Assembly: GCA_021323855.1 (NCBI GenBank)
Contig: JAJPKE010000002.1
Location: forward strand, 1-64,000
Length of the DNA stretch: 64,000 nt
DNA from: Chloroflexota bacterium
GTDB taxonomy: Bacteria > Chloroflexota > Ktedonobacteria > Ktedonobacterales > JADMIN01
Direction of reading: 5' to 3'
In this document: piece by piece, positions 45,104-54,275 of the stretch
Layout: each line of letters starts with the position of its first letter
Position numbering within the stretch: the first letter of the stretch is position 1
The notes under the pieces: generated by a model
Database searches by the model: none
What the model saw: only the letters and a program-made list of their open reading frames with translations
Told to the model about the DNA's origin: nothing
Position numbers and translations under genes: made by a program

Positions 45104-46129
45104 TTATGCTGGCAGGCAGCAGCCCTCGTAACAGGTGTCTTCGTTGTCGCCCAGTGTGCCAAGCCAACGCACGGGCGTGCCGGGGCGCACGCGCTCAGCG
45201 ATCAGCTCGCGGACCATACTGACGAATAGAGGATGCGTGCCGGCGGTGCCAGCGCGAACCATCGTCATGCCCAGTTCTTCGCAGCAGGCCCGCGCCTCGG
45301 TATCGAGGTCATAGAGAACCTCGACATGATCGGAGATGAAGCCAACCGGCGCAATCACCACGCTGCTGACATCCCGGCCATGCAGATCGCGCAGGTGGTC
45401 GCAGATATCGGGTCCGAGCCAGGGCTGGTGCGGCGAACCGCTACGGCTCTGATACACCAATTGCCAGGGGTGGGCATCACCCTCAACACCTTCCATCACC
45501 AGCCGGCATGCCTCGTGGAGTTGCGCCTCATAGCGGCTGGCCTTCGCCATCGCCAGCGGAATGCTGTGCGCCGTGAAGGCGATATGCGCTTGCTCGCGCT
45601 GCTCCGCTGGAAGCTGGTTGAGAGCAGTGTGTAACCGTTCGCGGTTGGGGAGGATGAATCCAGGATGATTGTAGAACTTGCGCAGCCTGCTCACCTGCGG
45701 AGCCTCCGGCCCGACCTCGGCGCGCGCCCGCTGGATATCTTCGAGATACTGGCGGCAACCGGAATACGAGCTATAGGCGGAGGTGATGAACGCCAGCGCA
45801 TTGGTGATGCCATCGGCGGCCATCTGGCGCATCGTATCGGCAAGGTACGGACGCCAGTTGCGGTTGCCCCAATAGACCGGCAGCGCCAGGTCATGCGCGC
45901 GTAGCTCTTCGTTGAGCGCGGCGATCAGTTGGCGGTTCTGCTCGTTCAGTGGGCTGACGCCGCCAAATGAGGCGTAGTGATGAGCGACCTCTTCTTTGCG
46001 CTCCTGTGGTATATTCCTGCCGCGCAGCACATTGTCGAGGAACGGCATTACATCGTCCATGCCTTCGGGTCCGCCGAACGAGACGACGAGTATTGCATCA
46101 TAGGGGTGCTGTATTTGTTCTGCGCTCAT
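45104..46129 (-). CDS. hemH: Coproporphyrin ferrochelatase with probable [2Fe-2S] cysteines
   Basis: A 341-residue ferrochelatase that inserts Fe2+ into coproporphyrin III in the HemQ pathway. VVSFGGPEGMDDVMPFL, YWGNRNWRPYL, ITSAYSSYSGCRQYL, FTAHSIPLAMA with the catalytic His, and the Glu in GFISDHVEVLYDLD are present. Cys 125 (SGCRQ) and the C-terminal CYEGCC (333-338) match, as I recall, the cluster-binding cysteines of actinobacterial [2Fe-2S] ferrochelatases. Start MSAEQIQHPY; seven bases separate it from hemL. Confidence 0.94.
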   Translation of the reverse strand: MSAEQIQHPYDAILVVSFGGPEGMDDVMPFLDNVLRGRNIPQERKEEVAHHYASFGGVSPLNEQNRQLIAALNEELRAHDLALPVYWGNRNWRPYLADTMRQMAADGITNALAFITSAYSSYSGCRQYLEDIQRARAEVGPEAPQVSRLRKFYNHPGFILPNRERLHTALNQLPAEQREQAHIAFTAHSIPLAMAKASRYEAQLHEACRLVMEGVEGDAHPWQLVYQSRSGSPHQPWLGPDICDHLRDLHGRDVSSVVIAPVGFISDHVEVLYDLDTEARACCEELGMTMVRAGTAGTHPLFVSMVRELIAERVRPGTPVRWLGTLGDNEDTCYEGCCLPA

Positions 46130-46136
46130 CAGTCTG

Positions 46137-47450
46137 TCACCTCGCCTGCTCGTTCAGGGTAGAAAACGCCTCAGCCGCCGCTGCAATCGTCTCTTCGATG
46201 GTTTGCGCGTCGTGCAGGCTCGACACGAAGGCGGACTCGAACTGTGAGGGCGCGAGATAGACGCCGCGCCCCAGCATTGCGTGGAAGAAGCGTGCATAGC
46301 GTGCGGTGTCTGAGCGTTTCGCTGAGACATAGTCCGTGACTGGCGCATCGTTGAAGAAGAAGCCCCACATGCTGCCCGCGCTCGCCACCTGCAACGGAAT
46401 ATCCGCTTTGCGCGCCGCTTCTGCGAAGCCCTGGGTCAGCGCATTCGTCGTCTGCTCCAACTGCGCATAGAATCCTGGCTCGCGGATCAGGCGCAGCGTC
46501 GCCAGCCCCGCCGCCATCGCCAGCGGATTGCCGGAGAGCGTGCCCGCCTGATACACCGGACCGGCGGGGGCGACCATACTCATGATCTCCGCGCGCCCGC
46601 CATAGGCCGCCGCTGGCAATCCACCGCCGATCACTTTGCCCAGACAGGTGAGGTCTGGCGTGATGCCAAAACGCGCCTGCGCGCCACCATAGGCCACGCG
46701 AAAGCCCGTCATCACTTCGTCAAAGATCAGCAGCGCGCCATATTCGGTCGCCAGTTCGCGCAGTCCGGCGAGAAAACCCTCAACCGGCAGCACCATGCCC
46801 ATGTTGCCGGCTACCGGCTCGACGATGATCGCCGCAATCTGGTCGGGATGCGCCGCGAAGAGCGCCTGCACGGCGGCGAGATCGTTATACGGCGCGCTGA
46901 GCGTGTCGCCGGTTGAGGCAGGCGTGACGCCAGGGCTATCCGGCAGGCCGAGCGTTGCCACGCCGGACCCCGCCTGCACCAGAAAGCTATCGGCATGCCC
47001 GTGATAACAGCCAGCGAACTTGACCACTTTCGGGCGCTTTGTATAGGCCCGTGCCAGTCGCGCTGCGCTCATCGTCGCCTCAGTACCCGATGAAACGAAA
47101 CGCACCATCTCCACCGCTGGCATCGCCTGCTGAATCATGGCCGCCAGTTCGCTTTCGAGTGCAGTTGGCGCGCCATAGGTGACGCCGAGCGCGGCCTGTT
47201 CGGTGATGGCGTGGACGATTGCCGGATGCGCATGCCCCAGAATCAGCGGACCCCAGGACAACACATAGTCAATATAGCGGTTGCCGTCCACATCGGTGAG
47301 CCATGCGCCTGCGCCACGTGCGATGAAGCGCGGCACGCCACCGACGCCGCGAAAGGCGCGCACAGGGCTATCCACGCCGCCAGGGAGCAGACGTTGCGCC
47401 TCTACGAAAAGTTGCTCGGAGCGCGTTGTATTGCTTGTATCAAGCGTCAT
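46137..47450 (-). CDS. hemL: Glutamate-1-semialdehyde 2,1-aminomutase
   Basis: A 437-residue PLP enzyme that converts glutamate-1-semialdehyde to 5-aminolevulinate, the second step of the C5 route. [67 protein letters not shown] and the PLP Lys in [11 protein letters not shown] are all typical. The start codon overlaps the hemB stop by four bases, implying translational coupling. Confidence 0.97.
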   Translation of the reverse strand: MTLDTSNTTRSEQLFVEAQRLLPGGVDSPVRAFRGVGGVPRFIARGAGAWLTDVDGNRYIDYVLSWGPLILGHAHPAIVHAITEQAALGVTYGAPTALESELAAMIQQAMPAVEMVRFVSSGTEATMSAARLARAYTKRPKVVKFAGCYHGHADSFLVQAGSGVATLGLPDSPGVTPASTGDTLSAPYNDLAAVQALFAAHPDQIAAIIVEPVAGNMGMVLPVEGFLAGLRELATEYGALLIFDEVMTGFRVAYGGAQARFGITPDLTCLGKVIGGGLPAAAYGGRAEIMSMVAPAGPVYQAGTLSGNPLAMAAGLATLRLIREPGFYAQLEQTTNALTQGFAEAARKADIPLQVASAGSMWGFFFNDAPVTDYVSAKRSDTARYARFFHAMLGRGVYLAPSQFESAFVSSLHDAQTIEETIAAAAEAFSTLNEQAR

Positions 47451-48445
47451 GCCTTCGCCTCCCAGGCTGCCAGTTTGCGCGCCGCTTCCTTTGCGTAATA
47501 GGTGATGATGAGGTCAGCGCCCGCCCGTTTGATGCCGGTCAGGCTCTCGAACATCGCCCGCTCTTCGTCCAGCCAGCCGTTCTGGCTTGCCGCTTTGAGC
47601 ATCGCATACTCGCCGCTCACCTGATAGGCCGCCAGCGGTAGATCGAACTCCTGGCGCGCGGCATGAAGAATGTCGAGATACGGTCCCGCCGGTTTGACCA
47701 TCAACAGATCAGCGCCCTCATTGGCGTCCAGACGCATCTCGCGCAGCGCCTCGCGCCCGTTCGCCGGGTCCATCTGATAGGCGCGGCGGTCGCCAAACTG
47801 CGGGGTGGATTCGGCGGCCTCGCGGAAGGGTCCATAGAAGGCGGAGGCGAACTTGGCGGCGTAGGCGAGAATTGCGGTATCCTGATGGCCTGCGTCATCC
47901 AGCGCGGCGCGAATCGCCGCTACCTGGCCGTCCATCATGGCGGATGGCGCGACAATATCGGCTCCGGCCCCGGCGTAGGCAACGGAGGCACGCGCCAGCA
48001 GTTCCAGCGTCGGGTCGTTCAGCACCGCGCCGTCTTCCGAGAGGACGCCGCAGTGCCCATGCGCAGTGTATTCGCAGAGGCAGACATCGGCGATGACCAC
48101 CATCTCCGGCGCCTGCCGCTTGATCGCGCGGATCGCCTGAGGCACGGGACCATTTTCGTCCCACGCGCCGCTGCCAGTGGCGTCTTTCTCGGCGGGAATG
48201 CCAAAGAGCAGCACTGAAGCGATGCCAGCCTCGCGCAGTTCGTCTATCTCCGGCGCGAGATGATCGAGCGAGCGTTGCGCGTGCCCTGGCATCGAGGAGA
48301 TAGGGCGCAAGATATCGCGTCCCTCAACGATGAAGAGCGGCGCAATGAAGTCACTGGCTTGCAGAGTGGTTTCGCGCGCCATACGTCGCAGCGTCGGTGT
48401 GCGCCGCAGCCGGCGCGGACGCCTGGCAGGTGATGGTGTAGACAT
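47447..48445 (-). CDS. hemB: Porphobilinogen synthase (5-aminolevulinate dehydratase)
   Basis: A 332-residue enzyme that joins two 5-aminolevulinate molecules. [20 protein letters not shown] is the usual N-terminus. The Cys-rich metal site [14 protein letters not shown] suggests a zinc-dependent form. The two active-site lysines are in [17 protein letters not shown] and [12 protein letters not shown]. The C-terminus [20 protein letters not shown] is typical. It starts 42 bases after hemD and overlaps hemL. Confidence 0.97.
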   Translation of the reverse strand: MSTPSPARRPRRLRRTPTLRRMARETTLQASDFIAPLFIVEGRDILRPISSMPGHAQRSLDHLAPEIDELREAGIASVLLFGIPAEKDATGSGAWDENGPVPQAIRAIKRQAPEMVVIADVCLCEYTAHGHCGVLSEDGAVLNDPTLELLARASVAYAGAGADIVAPSAMMDGQVAAIRAALDDAGHQDTAILAYAAKFASAFYGPFREAAESTPQFGDRRAYQMDPANGREALREMRLDANEGADLLMVKPAGPYLDILHAARQEFDLPLAAYQVSGEYAMLKAASQNGWLDEERAMFESLTGIKRAGADLIITYYAKEAARKLAAWEAKA

Positions 48446-48487
48446 GATGGTATATTCCTCCGCTCGCGCTTTTCGTGGCTTATTGGC

Positions 48488-49318
48488 TTATCGTGCTTGT
48501 GAGCCGACCGTTGCAATCCTCTTGAAATGATCTACCAGCGCCGCGACCAACCCATCCATTGTGTAGCTCTCCGCGACGATGGCGACCTGTATACCCGCCT
48601 CGCTGGCCGTCTTGGCGGTGACGGGGCCAATGCAGACAACGGCAGTCCGCGCCAGCAATGCAGGAATGTCGGATGGCCGCATGCCGGACTCGATCAGCCC
48701 TTCGCAGAGAAAGCGCACGGTGGATGAACTGGTGAAGGTTACGGCGTCCACCTGCCCGTTGCGCAATAACGCTGCGAGTGGTGCAATGCCCCGCCCCGGT
48801 ACCGTGCGATAGGCGGCGATTTCATCCACCTGCGCGCCGCGTTCGCGCAATCCTGCGGCGAGCAGCGGACGGGCAAGTTCGGCGCGCGGCAGCAGCATGC
48901 GTTGCCCGGCCACATCGCCAATCTCCGCGAGGATGCTTTCTGCGACATAGGCGGTCGGCATGAAGGTGGCGGCAACGCCGTGCGCTGCGAGCGCCTGTGC
49001 CGTGGCGGGGCCAATTGCGCCAATGTTGAGGTGTTGCAACATGTCAGAGCCGATGCCCAGCGCGGACAGGCGCGCGAAAAAAATCTCAACGCCGTTGACG
49101 CTGGTGAACAACAACCAATTATAGGACGGCAGTTGCACAATAGCAGCGTCGAGTTGGGTAAAGTCTTCAGGCGGCACGATGGCGATGGTCGGGGTGGCGA
49201 TGGGATGCGCGCCAAGCGATTGTAACCGCTCCATCACGGCGTCGGCCTGCCCTTCTGGTCGTGTAATGGCGATGCTCTTCCCTGCGAGCGGCCGGTTTTC
49301 GTTCTCATTTGCTGGCAT
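48488..49318 (-). CDS. hemD: Uroporphyrinogen-III synthase
   Basis: A 276-residue enzyme that closes and inverts ring D of hydroxymethylbilane. Sequence conservation in HemD is low, but GKSIAITRPEGQADAVMERL, YNWLLFTSVNGVEIFFARL, IGAIGPATAQALAAHGV and VDAVTFTSSSTVRFLCEGL are the family pattern, and the operon position between hemC and hemB fits. ATG 49318 lies inside the end of hemC (14-base overlap) five bases after GGAGG. Confidence 0.9.
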   Translation of the reverse strand: MPANENENRPLAGKSIAITRPEGQADAVMERLQSLGAHPIATPTIAIVPPEDFTQLDAAIVQLPSYNWLLFTSVNGVEIFFARLSALGIGSDMLQHLNIGAIGPATAQALAAHGVAATFMPTAYVAESILAEIGDVAGQRMLLPRAELARPLLAAGLRERGAQVDEIAAYRTVPGRGIAPLAALLRNGQVDAVTFTSSSTVRFLCEGLIESGMRPSDIPALLARTAVVCIGPVTAKTASEAGIQVAIVAESYTMDGLVAALVDHFKRIATVGSQAR

Positions 49319-50285
49319 CGTCGCCTCCTTCGCGTAGCAGTTCCGCGCCACCACTAGCCAGCAGACGTTCCGCCAGCGCCACGCCTAGCGCCGCCGCATA
49401 TTTTGCTGCATCCTCGTTTTCGCCAAGCGTGCCCCGCTCGGTTCCGCGCACGATGCGGCCATCCAGCGCGCCGAGCAGCCCGGTGATGCTGAGCGCATGA
49501 TTAGCGATCACTGCGTGCGAGGCAACCGGAGCATGGCAGCCGCCGCCAATGCGCGCCAGGAACGCGCGCTCCGCCAGCACAGCCAATCGTGTCGTCTCGT
49601 CGTTGAGGGGCGCCAGCAATGAGGCGATAGCAGGATCGTCGGCGCGAGTTTCCAGCGCCAGCGCGCCCTGCGCCACCGCTGGCAGCATCACCTCTGGCTC
49701 CAATATCTCGGTGATCGTTTCGGTCAGGTCCAGCCGGTCAAGTCCCGCTTTCGCCAGCACGACGGCGTCGTATTCGCCGTCGTGTAGCTTGCGCAGCCGC
49801 GTATCCACATTGCCGCGCAGGTCGAGTACCCGCGCATCCGGGCGCAGGTGCAGCAGTTGGCAGATGCGCCGGGGGCTGCTGGTGCCGATGCGTGCGCCCT
49901 GCGGAAGTTCGGTGAGCCGCAGCCCCTCATGCGAAATCAGCACGTCGCGGGCATCGGCGCGCGCCGGGAATGCTGCCAGCGTCATATCAGAGGGCAGTGT
50001 TGAGGGCAGGTCTTTGGCGCTATGCACCGCCAGATCAATTAGCCCACGCCGCAGAGCTTCTTCGATGGCTGCCACGAACAGCCCTGTACCGCCAATCTCG
50101 CGTAGCGGACGGTCCAGCGCGACATCGCCTTTCGTGGTGATGTGTTCGATCTGGATATCCAGCGTTGGATGGGCGGCGCGTAGCGCCTGCTCCACCAGCG
50201 CCGTCTGCACCAGCGCGAGTTTGCTGGCGCGCGTGCCGATGCGAATCTGCCGTATCATCGTCTTGCTTGTACTCGTCGAACTCAT
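49305..50285 (-). CDS. hemC: Hydroxymethylbilane synthase (porphobilinogen deaminase)
   Basis: A 326-residue enzyme that polymerises four porphobilinogens on a dipyrromethane cofactor. IRIGTRASKLALVQTALV, HSAKDLPSTLP, GTSSPRRICQLLHLRPD, LDLRGNVDTRLRKL and the cofactor-attaching Cys in RIGGGCHAPVA are present. The start overlaps the hemE stop (ATGA). Length is normal. Confidence 0.96.
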   Translation of the reverse strand: MSSTSTSKTMIRQIRIGTRASKLALVQTALVEQALRAAHPTLDIQIEHITTKGDVALDRPLREIGGTGLFVAAIEEALRRGLIDLAVHSAKDLPSTLPSDMTLAAFPARADARDVLISHEGLRLTELPQGARIGTSSPRRICQLLHLRPDARVLDLRGNVDTRLRKLHDGEYDAVVLAKAGLDRLDLTETITEILEPEVMLPAVAQGALALETRADDPAIASLLAPLNDETTRLAVLAERAFLARIGGGCHAPVASHAVIANHALSITGLLGALDGRIVRGTERGTLGENEDAAKYAAALGVALAERLLASGGAELLREGGDDASK

Positions 50286-51385
50286 TGGGCGCCTGCCAAT
50301 TCTGCCAATTCTGCGCTGTATTCGTGAACCAGGTCCACCAGCCGCAGCAGATTATCCAGCGGCGTCTCCGGATAGATGCCGTGGCCGAGATTGAAGATAT
50401 GGCCGTTGCGCCCGGCTGCCTGCCGCAAGACTGCCTTCGCCTGCTGCTCCACGATTTCCCACGGGCCGAGCAGCACGCCGGGATCGAGATTGCCCTGGAT
50501 GGCATGCTCAGCGCCGATAACATTCCAGGCGGCGTCCAGTGGGATACGCCAGTCCACACCGATGACCGTGCCGCCCTCATCGCGCATCTGGTCCAGCAGT
50601 GTCGCTGTGTTAGTGCCAAAGTGAATCAGCGGCTTGCCGGTGGCGCGCAAGGCTCCCAGGATGCGCTCCGCATAGGGATGGACATAGGTGGCATAGTCGG
50701 CGGGACTCAGGCAGCCGACCCAGGAATCGAAGAGTTGCAGCGCATCGGCTCCCGCCTGCGCCTGCGCGCTGAGATACGTGATGGTAATGTCGCTCAGGCG
50801 GTTCATTAGCGCATGCCACACCTGCGGCTGCTGGTACATCAGCGCTTTCGTGGTAGTGAAAGAACGCGATCCTTTGCCCTCGATGAGATAAGCTGCCAGC
50901 GTAAACGGCGCGCCCGCGAAGCCAATCAACGGCGTGCGTTCGCCCAGTTCAGCTTTTATCAGGCGAATGGCATCCGTGATGAAAGGCGCGTCTTCTTCAG
51001 GCGTGAGCGAGCGCAGTTGCCGCAGATCGTCCGGCGAGCGCACCGGCTGGCGAATCACCGGGCCGACATGCTCGACCAGTTCGAGGTCCACACCAACCGC
51101 CAGCAGCGGCGTCATAATATCCGCAAAGAGGATAGCAGCGTCCACCCCCAGGCGGCGCACAGGCTGAAGCGTCACCTCGGCGCATAGCTCCGGCTGGCGG
51201 CTGATCGTCATGAAGTCGTGCTTTGCGCGGATGGCGCGATATTCGGGGAGCGAGCGCCCCGCCTGGCGCATGAACCAGACGGGAGTATGCTCCACGGATT
51301 GTCGCTGGCAGGCGCGCAGGAAGACGCTTGCTTCGCCGGTCATGTTGGTGAGTTTGGTCAACGCCGCTGGCTCCTTCTCGTTCAC
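50282..51385 (-). CDS. hemE: Uroporphyrinogen decarboxylase
   Basis: A 367-residue cofactor-free enzyme making coproporphyrinogen III, the branch point feeding CgoX. TPVWFMRQAGRSLPEYRAIR, ILFADIMTPLLAVG, LIGFAGAPFTLAAYLIEG, FDSWVGCLSPADYATYVHP and the C-terminal GHGIYPETPLDNLLRLVDLV are present. The extreme C-terminus (AELAELAGAQ) comes from a duplicated 9-bp unit. Four bases separate it from hemQ. Confidence 0.97.
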   Translation of the reverse strand: MNEKEPAALTKLTNMTGEASVFLRACQRQSVEHTPVWFMRQAGRSLPEYRAIRAKHDFMTISRQPELCAEVTLQPVRRLGVDAAILFADIMTPLLAVGVDLELVEHVGPVIRQPVRSPDDLRQLRSLTPEEDAPFITDAIRLIKAELGERTPLIGFAGAPFTLAAYLIEGKGSRSFTTTKALMYQQPQVWHALMNRLSDITITYLSAQAQAGADALQLFDSWVGCLSPADYATYVHPYAERILGALRATGKPLIHFGTNTATLLDQMRDEGGTVIGVDWRIPLDAAWNVIGAEHAIQGNLDPGVLLGPWEIVEQQAKAVLRQAAGRNGHIFNLGHGIYPETPLDNLLRLVDLVHEYSAELAELAGAQ

Positions 51386-51388
51386 TGC

Positions 51389-52087
51389 TCAGCCGATCAT
51401 TGCCAGCGCCGTGCGCAGCGGTTTATGCACCGCCGTGATGATCGGCGTGTCGCGCAGGGTGTAGCGGCGCGCTTCGGTGTCGCGCAGGTCAATCACCAGC
51501 GATTGGAAGCGCGCAAGGTCGTTGGTTTCGTAGGCAACGACGAACTCCTGGTCATCCAGTCCGGTGGCATAGAGCAACACCTGGCTCACGTCGGCGTAGC
51601 TGTGGCCGATGCGCATATGCTCGTTCATCATGCCCTGGCGCGCCTCTTTGCTCATCAGATACCACTCGGTCGTCTTGCTGAAAGGATAGACGACGAGATA
51701 TTGCTTGCGCTGCGCCTCGTCTATCGCCTGCTCCTGCGCGGTGAGGCGGCGCGTGTAGGTGGAGACGCGCGTAAAGCCGAAAAGCGAGTGGGTGGGCCGG
51801 AAATAGACGCCGATGCCCGTCTGCAAGAGTTGCGCTGTCATCTCCTGCATCGCGTCCGGCGAGAATCCCTTGCGCCAGAGCAGCAAATCAGCGTCGCTCT
51901 TGAAGCCAATCGTGCTATAGCTGTAGGTCGTGATCTCCGGCGCTGCCTCCTCGACGACGCGCGCGAACGCCTCGCGTCCGGCCTCGCGTTTGGCCTGCGG
52001 CAAGCGCCGCCATTCATCGTCAGCCTTGAAACAGAGATACTGCGCAAATTGCAGGGCTGGGGTAGCAGTGGTGGATTCGTCGCTCAT
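51389..52087 (-). CDS. hemQ: Coproheme decarboxylase HemQ (ChdC)
   Basis: A 232-residue chlorite-dismutase-fold protein. In monoderm bacteria it oxidatively decarboxylates coproheme to heme b, the last step of the coproporphyrin route. The family core is YLVVYPFSKTTEWYLMSKEA, then MMNEHMRIGHSYADVSQVLL with the proximal His, and QEFVVAYETNDLARFQSLV. The Tyr of EWYLMS is the likely catalytic residue. It lacks the Arg-rich pattern I would expect of a true chlorite dismutase. The start overlaps hemA by four bases. Confidence 0.94.
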   Translation of the reverse strand: MSDESTTATPALQFAQYLCFKADDEWRRLPQAKREAGREAFARVVEEAAPEITTYSYSTIGFKSDADLLLWRKGFSPDAMQEMTAQLLQTGIGVYFRPTHSLFGFTRVSTYTRRLTAQEQAIDEAQRKQYLVVYPFSKTTEWYLMSKEARQGMMNEHMRIGHSYADVSQVLLYATGLDDQEFVVAYETNDLARFQSLVIDLRDTEARRYTLRDTPIITAVHKPLRTALAMIG

Positions 52088-53355
52088 ATGTTCTCCTCGT
52101 GAGACTGGGAAAGCTGAAATACGCGGTTCAAGGTCTGCGCCAGTTGTGGCCCATCTGCGGGGTCCTTCAGCGCCATGATCGGGTGATGCAGCAATTTGTT
52201 GACGATGGCCGTCGTCAGCGCCTGAATGGTCTGCTGCTCTTCTTCGCTGAGCGTGGGCAGATGCGCCAGCGCGCGGCGCAGTTCGGCGGCGCGAATGTCC
52301 TCAGCGTAGGCGCGCAGTTCTCGAATCGTCGGCACAACCGATTGCGCGGCCAGCCACTCCATGAACGCTCGCACCTCCGGCTCGATCAACGCCTCTGCGC
52401 TCTCAATTTCCGCCGCACGCGCGCCGTGATTGCGTGCGCTGATCGCCTGCAAGGCGTCTATGTCGAAGAGGTGATCCTGTGGACGATGAAGGCCAGCCGG
52501 CTCGATGCCACGCGGCACCGAGAGATCGAGGAAGAGCCGCGCGTGGTCTGGGTGATCTGCTAGTACAGCGCCTTCGAGAATGGCGCGCGTGACGACGAAT
52601 CCCGGCGCCGCCGTCGCGCAGATAATTACGTCATGCGCGGCCAGCGCCCGCTCCATCTCTGCGAAGCGCCAGGATCGCGCATGATAGCGCTCGGCCAGCG
52701 TTTCAGCGCGCTCATCGGTGCGATTGATAACGCTGAGATGCGAGACCTGTTTCGCGCTGAGCAGTTTGAGCGCCAGTTGTGCCATGTGCCCTGCGCCGAT
52801 CACCAGGCAGCGCCGGTCGCTGAGGTTGCCGAATTGTCGCTGCGCCTGATCGAGCGCGACTGAGACGACCGAGACGGGATGGCTGCCAATGCGCGTCCGC
52901 GTGCGCACCAGCTTGCCGCTTGCCAGCGCCCTGCTGACGAGGCGATGAAGCACTTTGCCGGCGGTGCCTGCCTCGTGCGCCGCCGCATAGGCTGCTTTGA
53001 GTTGCCCCATGATCTGATCGTCGCCCAGCACCATCGAATCGAGGCCCGCCGCCAGCCGGAAGATATGGCGCACGACGGCTTCTTCGCTGAGCGCCGTCCA
53101 GGCGATATCCGTCTCATCAGCGACAGTGTCATGCCAGGTATGCAGGAAACGCTCTAGCGCCTGCGTTCCTTCTGCAATGTCGGGCGCCAGTGCATAGACT
53201 TCCACGCGGTTGCAGGTCGAGACGATCATGCTTTCGGCGGCGATGCTGCGCAACTCTTCCAGGGCGCGCGGCAACGTCTCGGCGCTGAAGGTGAATCGTT
53301 CGAGGAGGGCTACCGGCGTCGTCCGCTGGTGCGCGCCTAGCATCAGCAGCTTCAC
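52084..53355 (-). CDS. hemA: Glutamyl-tRNA reductase
   Basis: A 423-residue NADPH enzyme that reduces glutamyl-tRNA to glutamate-1-semialdehyde, the first and usually rate-limiting step of the C5 heme route. The catalytic Cys is in IVSTCNRVEVYA. LVIGAGHMAQLALKLL is the NADPH loop, FLDLSVPRGIEP is also present, and a C-terminal dimerisation helix closes it. It starts with GTG overlapping the regulator stop (GTGA). Overall it is the first enzyme gene in the operon, as expected for the control point. Confidence 0.96.
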   Translation of the reverse strand: MKLLMLGAHQRTTPVALLERFTFSAETLPRALEELRSIAAESMIVSTCNRVEVYALAPDIAEGTQALERFLHTWHDTVADETDIAWTALSEEAVVRHIFRLAAGLDSMVLGDDQIMGQLKAAYAAAHEAGTAGKVLHRLVSRALASGKLVRTRTRIGSHPVSVVSVALDQAQRQFGNLSDRRCLVIGAGHMAQLALKLLSAKQVSHLSVINRTDERAETLAERYHARSWRFAEMERALAAHDVIICATAAPGFVVTRAILEGAVLADHPDHARLFLDLSVPRGIEPAGLHRPQDHLFDIDALQAISARNHGARAAEIESAEALIEPEVRAFMEWLAAQSVVPTIRELRAYAEDIRAAELRRALAHLPTLSEEEQQTIQALTTAIVNKLLHHPIMALKDPADGPQLAQTLNRVFQLSQSHEENI

Positions 53356-54053
53356 GGTCGCCCTTCCTTGTCGCTAACATGGTCGTTCTCGGTTGAAGAT
53401 GGCGCACCGTTGCCAGTCCGCGCTGACCGCTGATTCTCGTAGCCAGCCAGCGCGCCCAGCAGCACTGCATCCATGAACGCATCAATCTGCTCTTGCAGCG
53501 TCGCGGCCTCCGCCAGATCCACTGGATGCGCGATGCCTGCGGCGGGCGCGGTCAACTGTGAGAAAGTGCGGCGAAAGAACAGGAAAGCGTTGACGGTATC
53601 GTAGAGACTGATAGACGCATCGAATGCCTCTTTGCCATACGATGTGCCGACGGCGCGCGCCTCGTTGAGAAAGCGGCTTTCGTGGCTGCGGCTATGTACA
53701 TGCTGGATCAGCAGCCCCAGCAGACGTTGCCCCAGCCCGCGCATGCGCTCAGCAGCAGGGCGCATACTCATGTTGCGGTGCCACTCCTGCTGCACCATCT
53801 CTTGCCCATCTGCATTCCAGGACAACTCCCGTGGAACTGGCACGATGGCGGCGCTGCTCGTTCGCGGCATCACGGCGTCTAGCTCCTGCCGAAAGAAACG
53901 GCGATGCCCACCAAGCGTGCGATGCACCGGCACTTTCCCGGCATCCGCCCAGCGGCGCAATGTGGAGAGGGAAATGCCAAGTATCGCGCTTGCTTCGTGC
54001 AAGCTCAGCCAGTCCTCGCTGGTAGGATTGGGGAGAGATGGCAGAGATGACAT
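53352..54053 (-). CDS. MerR/BldC-type HTH regulator heading the heme operon
   Basis: A 233-residue DNA-binding protein. The N-terminus is a MerR-like winged helix: WLSLHEASAILGISLSTLRRWADAGKVPVHRTLGGHRRF (seen as DWLSLHEASAILGISLSTLRR followed by the wing). The C-terminal 150 residues are helical and Arg/Glu-rich with no motif I know (GQRLLGLLIQHVHSRSHESR, ASISLYDTVNAFLFFRRTF). I infer a regulator of the operon it leads, perhaps by sensing heme; several His residues are present but no CP motif is seen. Its stop overlaps the hemA start. Its own promoter holds TAGGA-box palindromes, suggesting autoregulation. Confidence 0.85.
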   Translation of the reverse strand: MSSLPSLPNPTSEDWLSLHEASAILGISLSTLRRWADAGKVPVHRTLGGHRRFFRQELDAVMPRTSSAAIVPVPRELSWNADGQEMVQQEWHRNMSMRPAAERMRGLGQRLLGLLIQHVHSRSHESRFLNEARAVGTSYGKEAFDASISLYDTVNAFLFFRRTFSQLTAPAAGIAHPVDLAEAATLQEQIDAFMDAVLLGALAGYENQRSARTGNGAPSSTENDHVSDKEGRP

Positions 54054-54091
54054 GCGGAAAACCTTCTCAAACCTTTCATTTTTCCGTATAG

Positions 54092-54144
54092 AGGATAGTG
54101 AATCCTACGCAAAACTGTCAAGATAGGATGTAAAATACTCCTAT
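54092..54144 (-). promoter_or_regulatory. Heme operon promoter with TAGGA-box palindromes
   Basis: On the minus strand TTGACA (54121-54116), 18 bp, TATCCT (54097-54092). AGGAT-5-ATCCT (54092-54106) overlaps the -10, and ATAGGA-10-TCCTAT (54123-54128 and 54139-54144) lies just upstream of the -35. A further half-site TCCTAT is at 54225-54230, in front of the divergent small ORF. The sites fit an activator/repressor such as the operon's own MerR-type protein. Confidence 0.6.
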
Positions 54145-54203
54145 AGAAGAGAAGAGCTTCTTTTGCAACTATGGATTGCTGGATGTTTATTTGGGAGTAT
54201 GCT

Positions 54204-54275
54204 ATTCTTATTATCGTTTAAGTGTCCTATCTGATAATAAGAGGAGAGCTAATGATGAATACCGATAATAAGAAT
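54204..54275 (+). promoter_or_regulatory. Inverted repeats able to form two alternative hairpins around a start site
   Basis: A 13-base arm (ATTCTTATTATCG, 54204-54216) has a perfect complement at 54263-54275 inside the small ORF and a shorter 10-base complement at 54233-54242, just before its ribosome site. Only one can pair at a time, so the ribosome site would be beside a short hairpin or in the loop of a long one. The arms are A/T-rich, as in RNA thermometers. Confidence 0.5.

Noticed and set aside
43587..54053. Missing hemF/hemN as a sign of an incomplete heme pathway
   Set aside because: HemQ with CgoX and HemH makes the coproporphyrin route, which does not use HemF or HemN.
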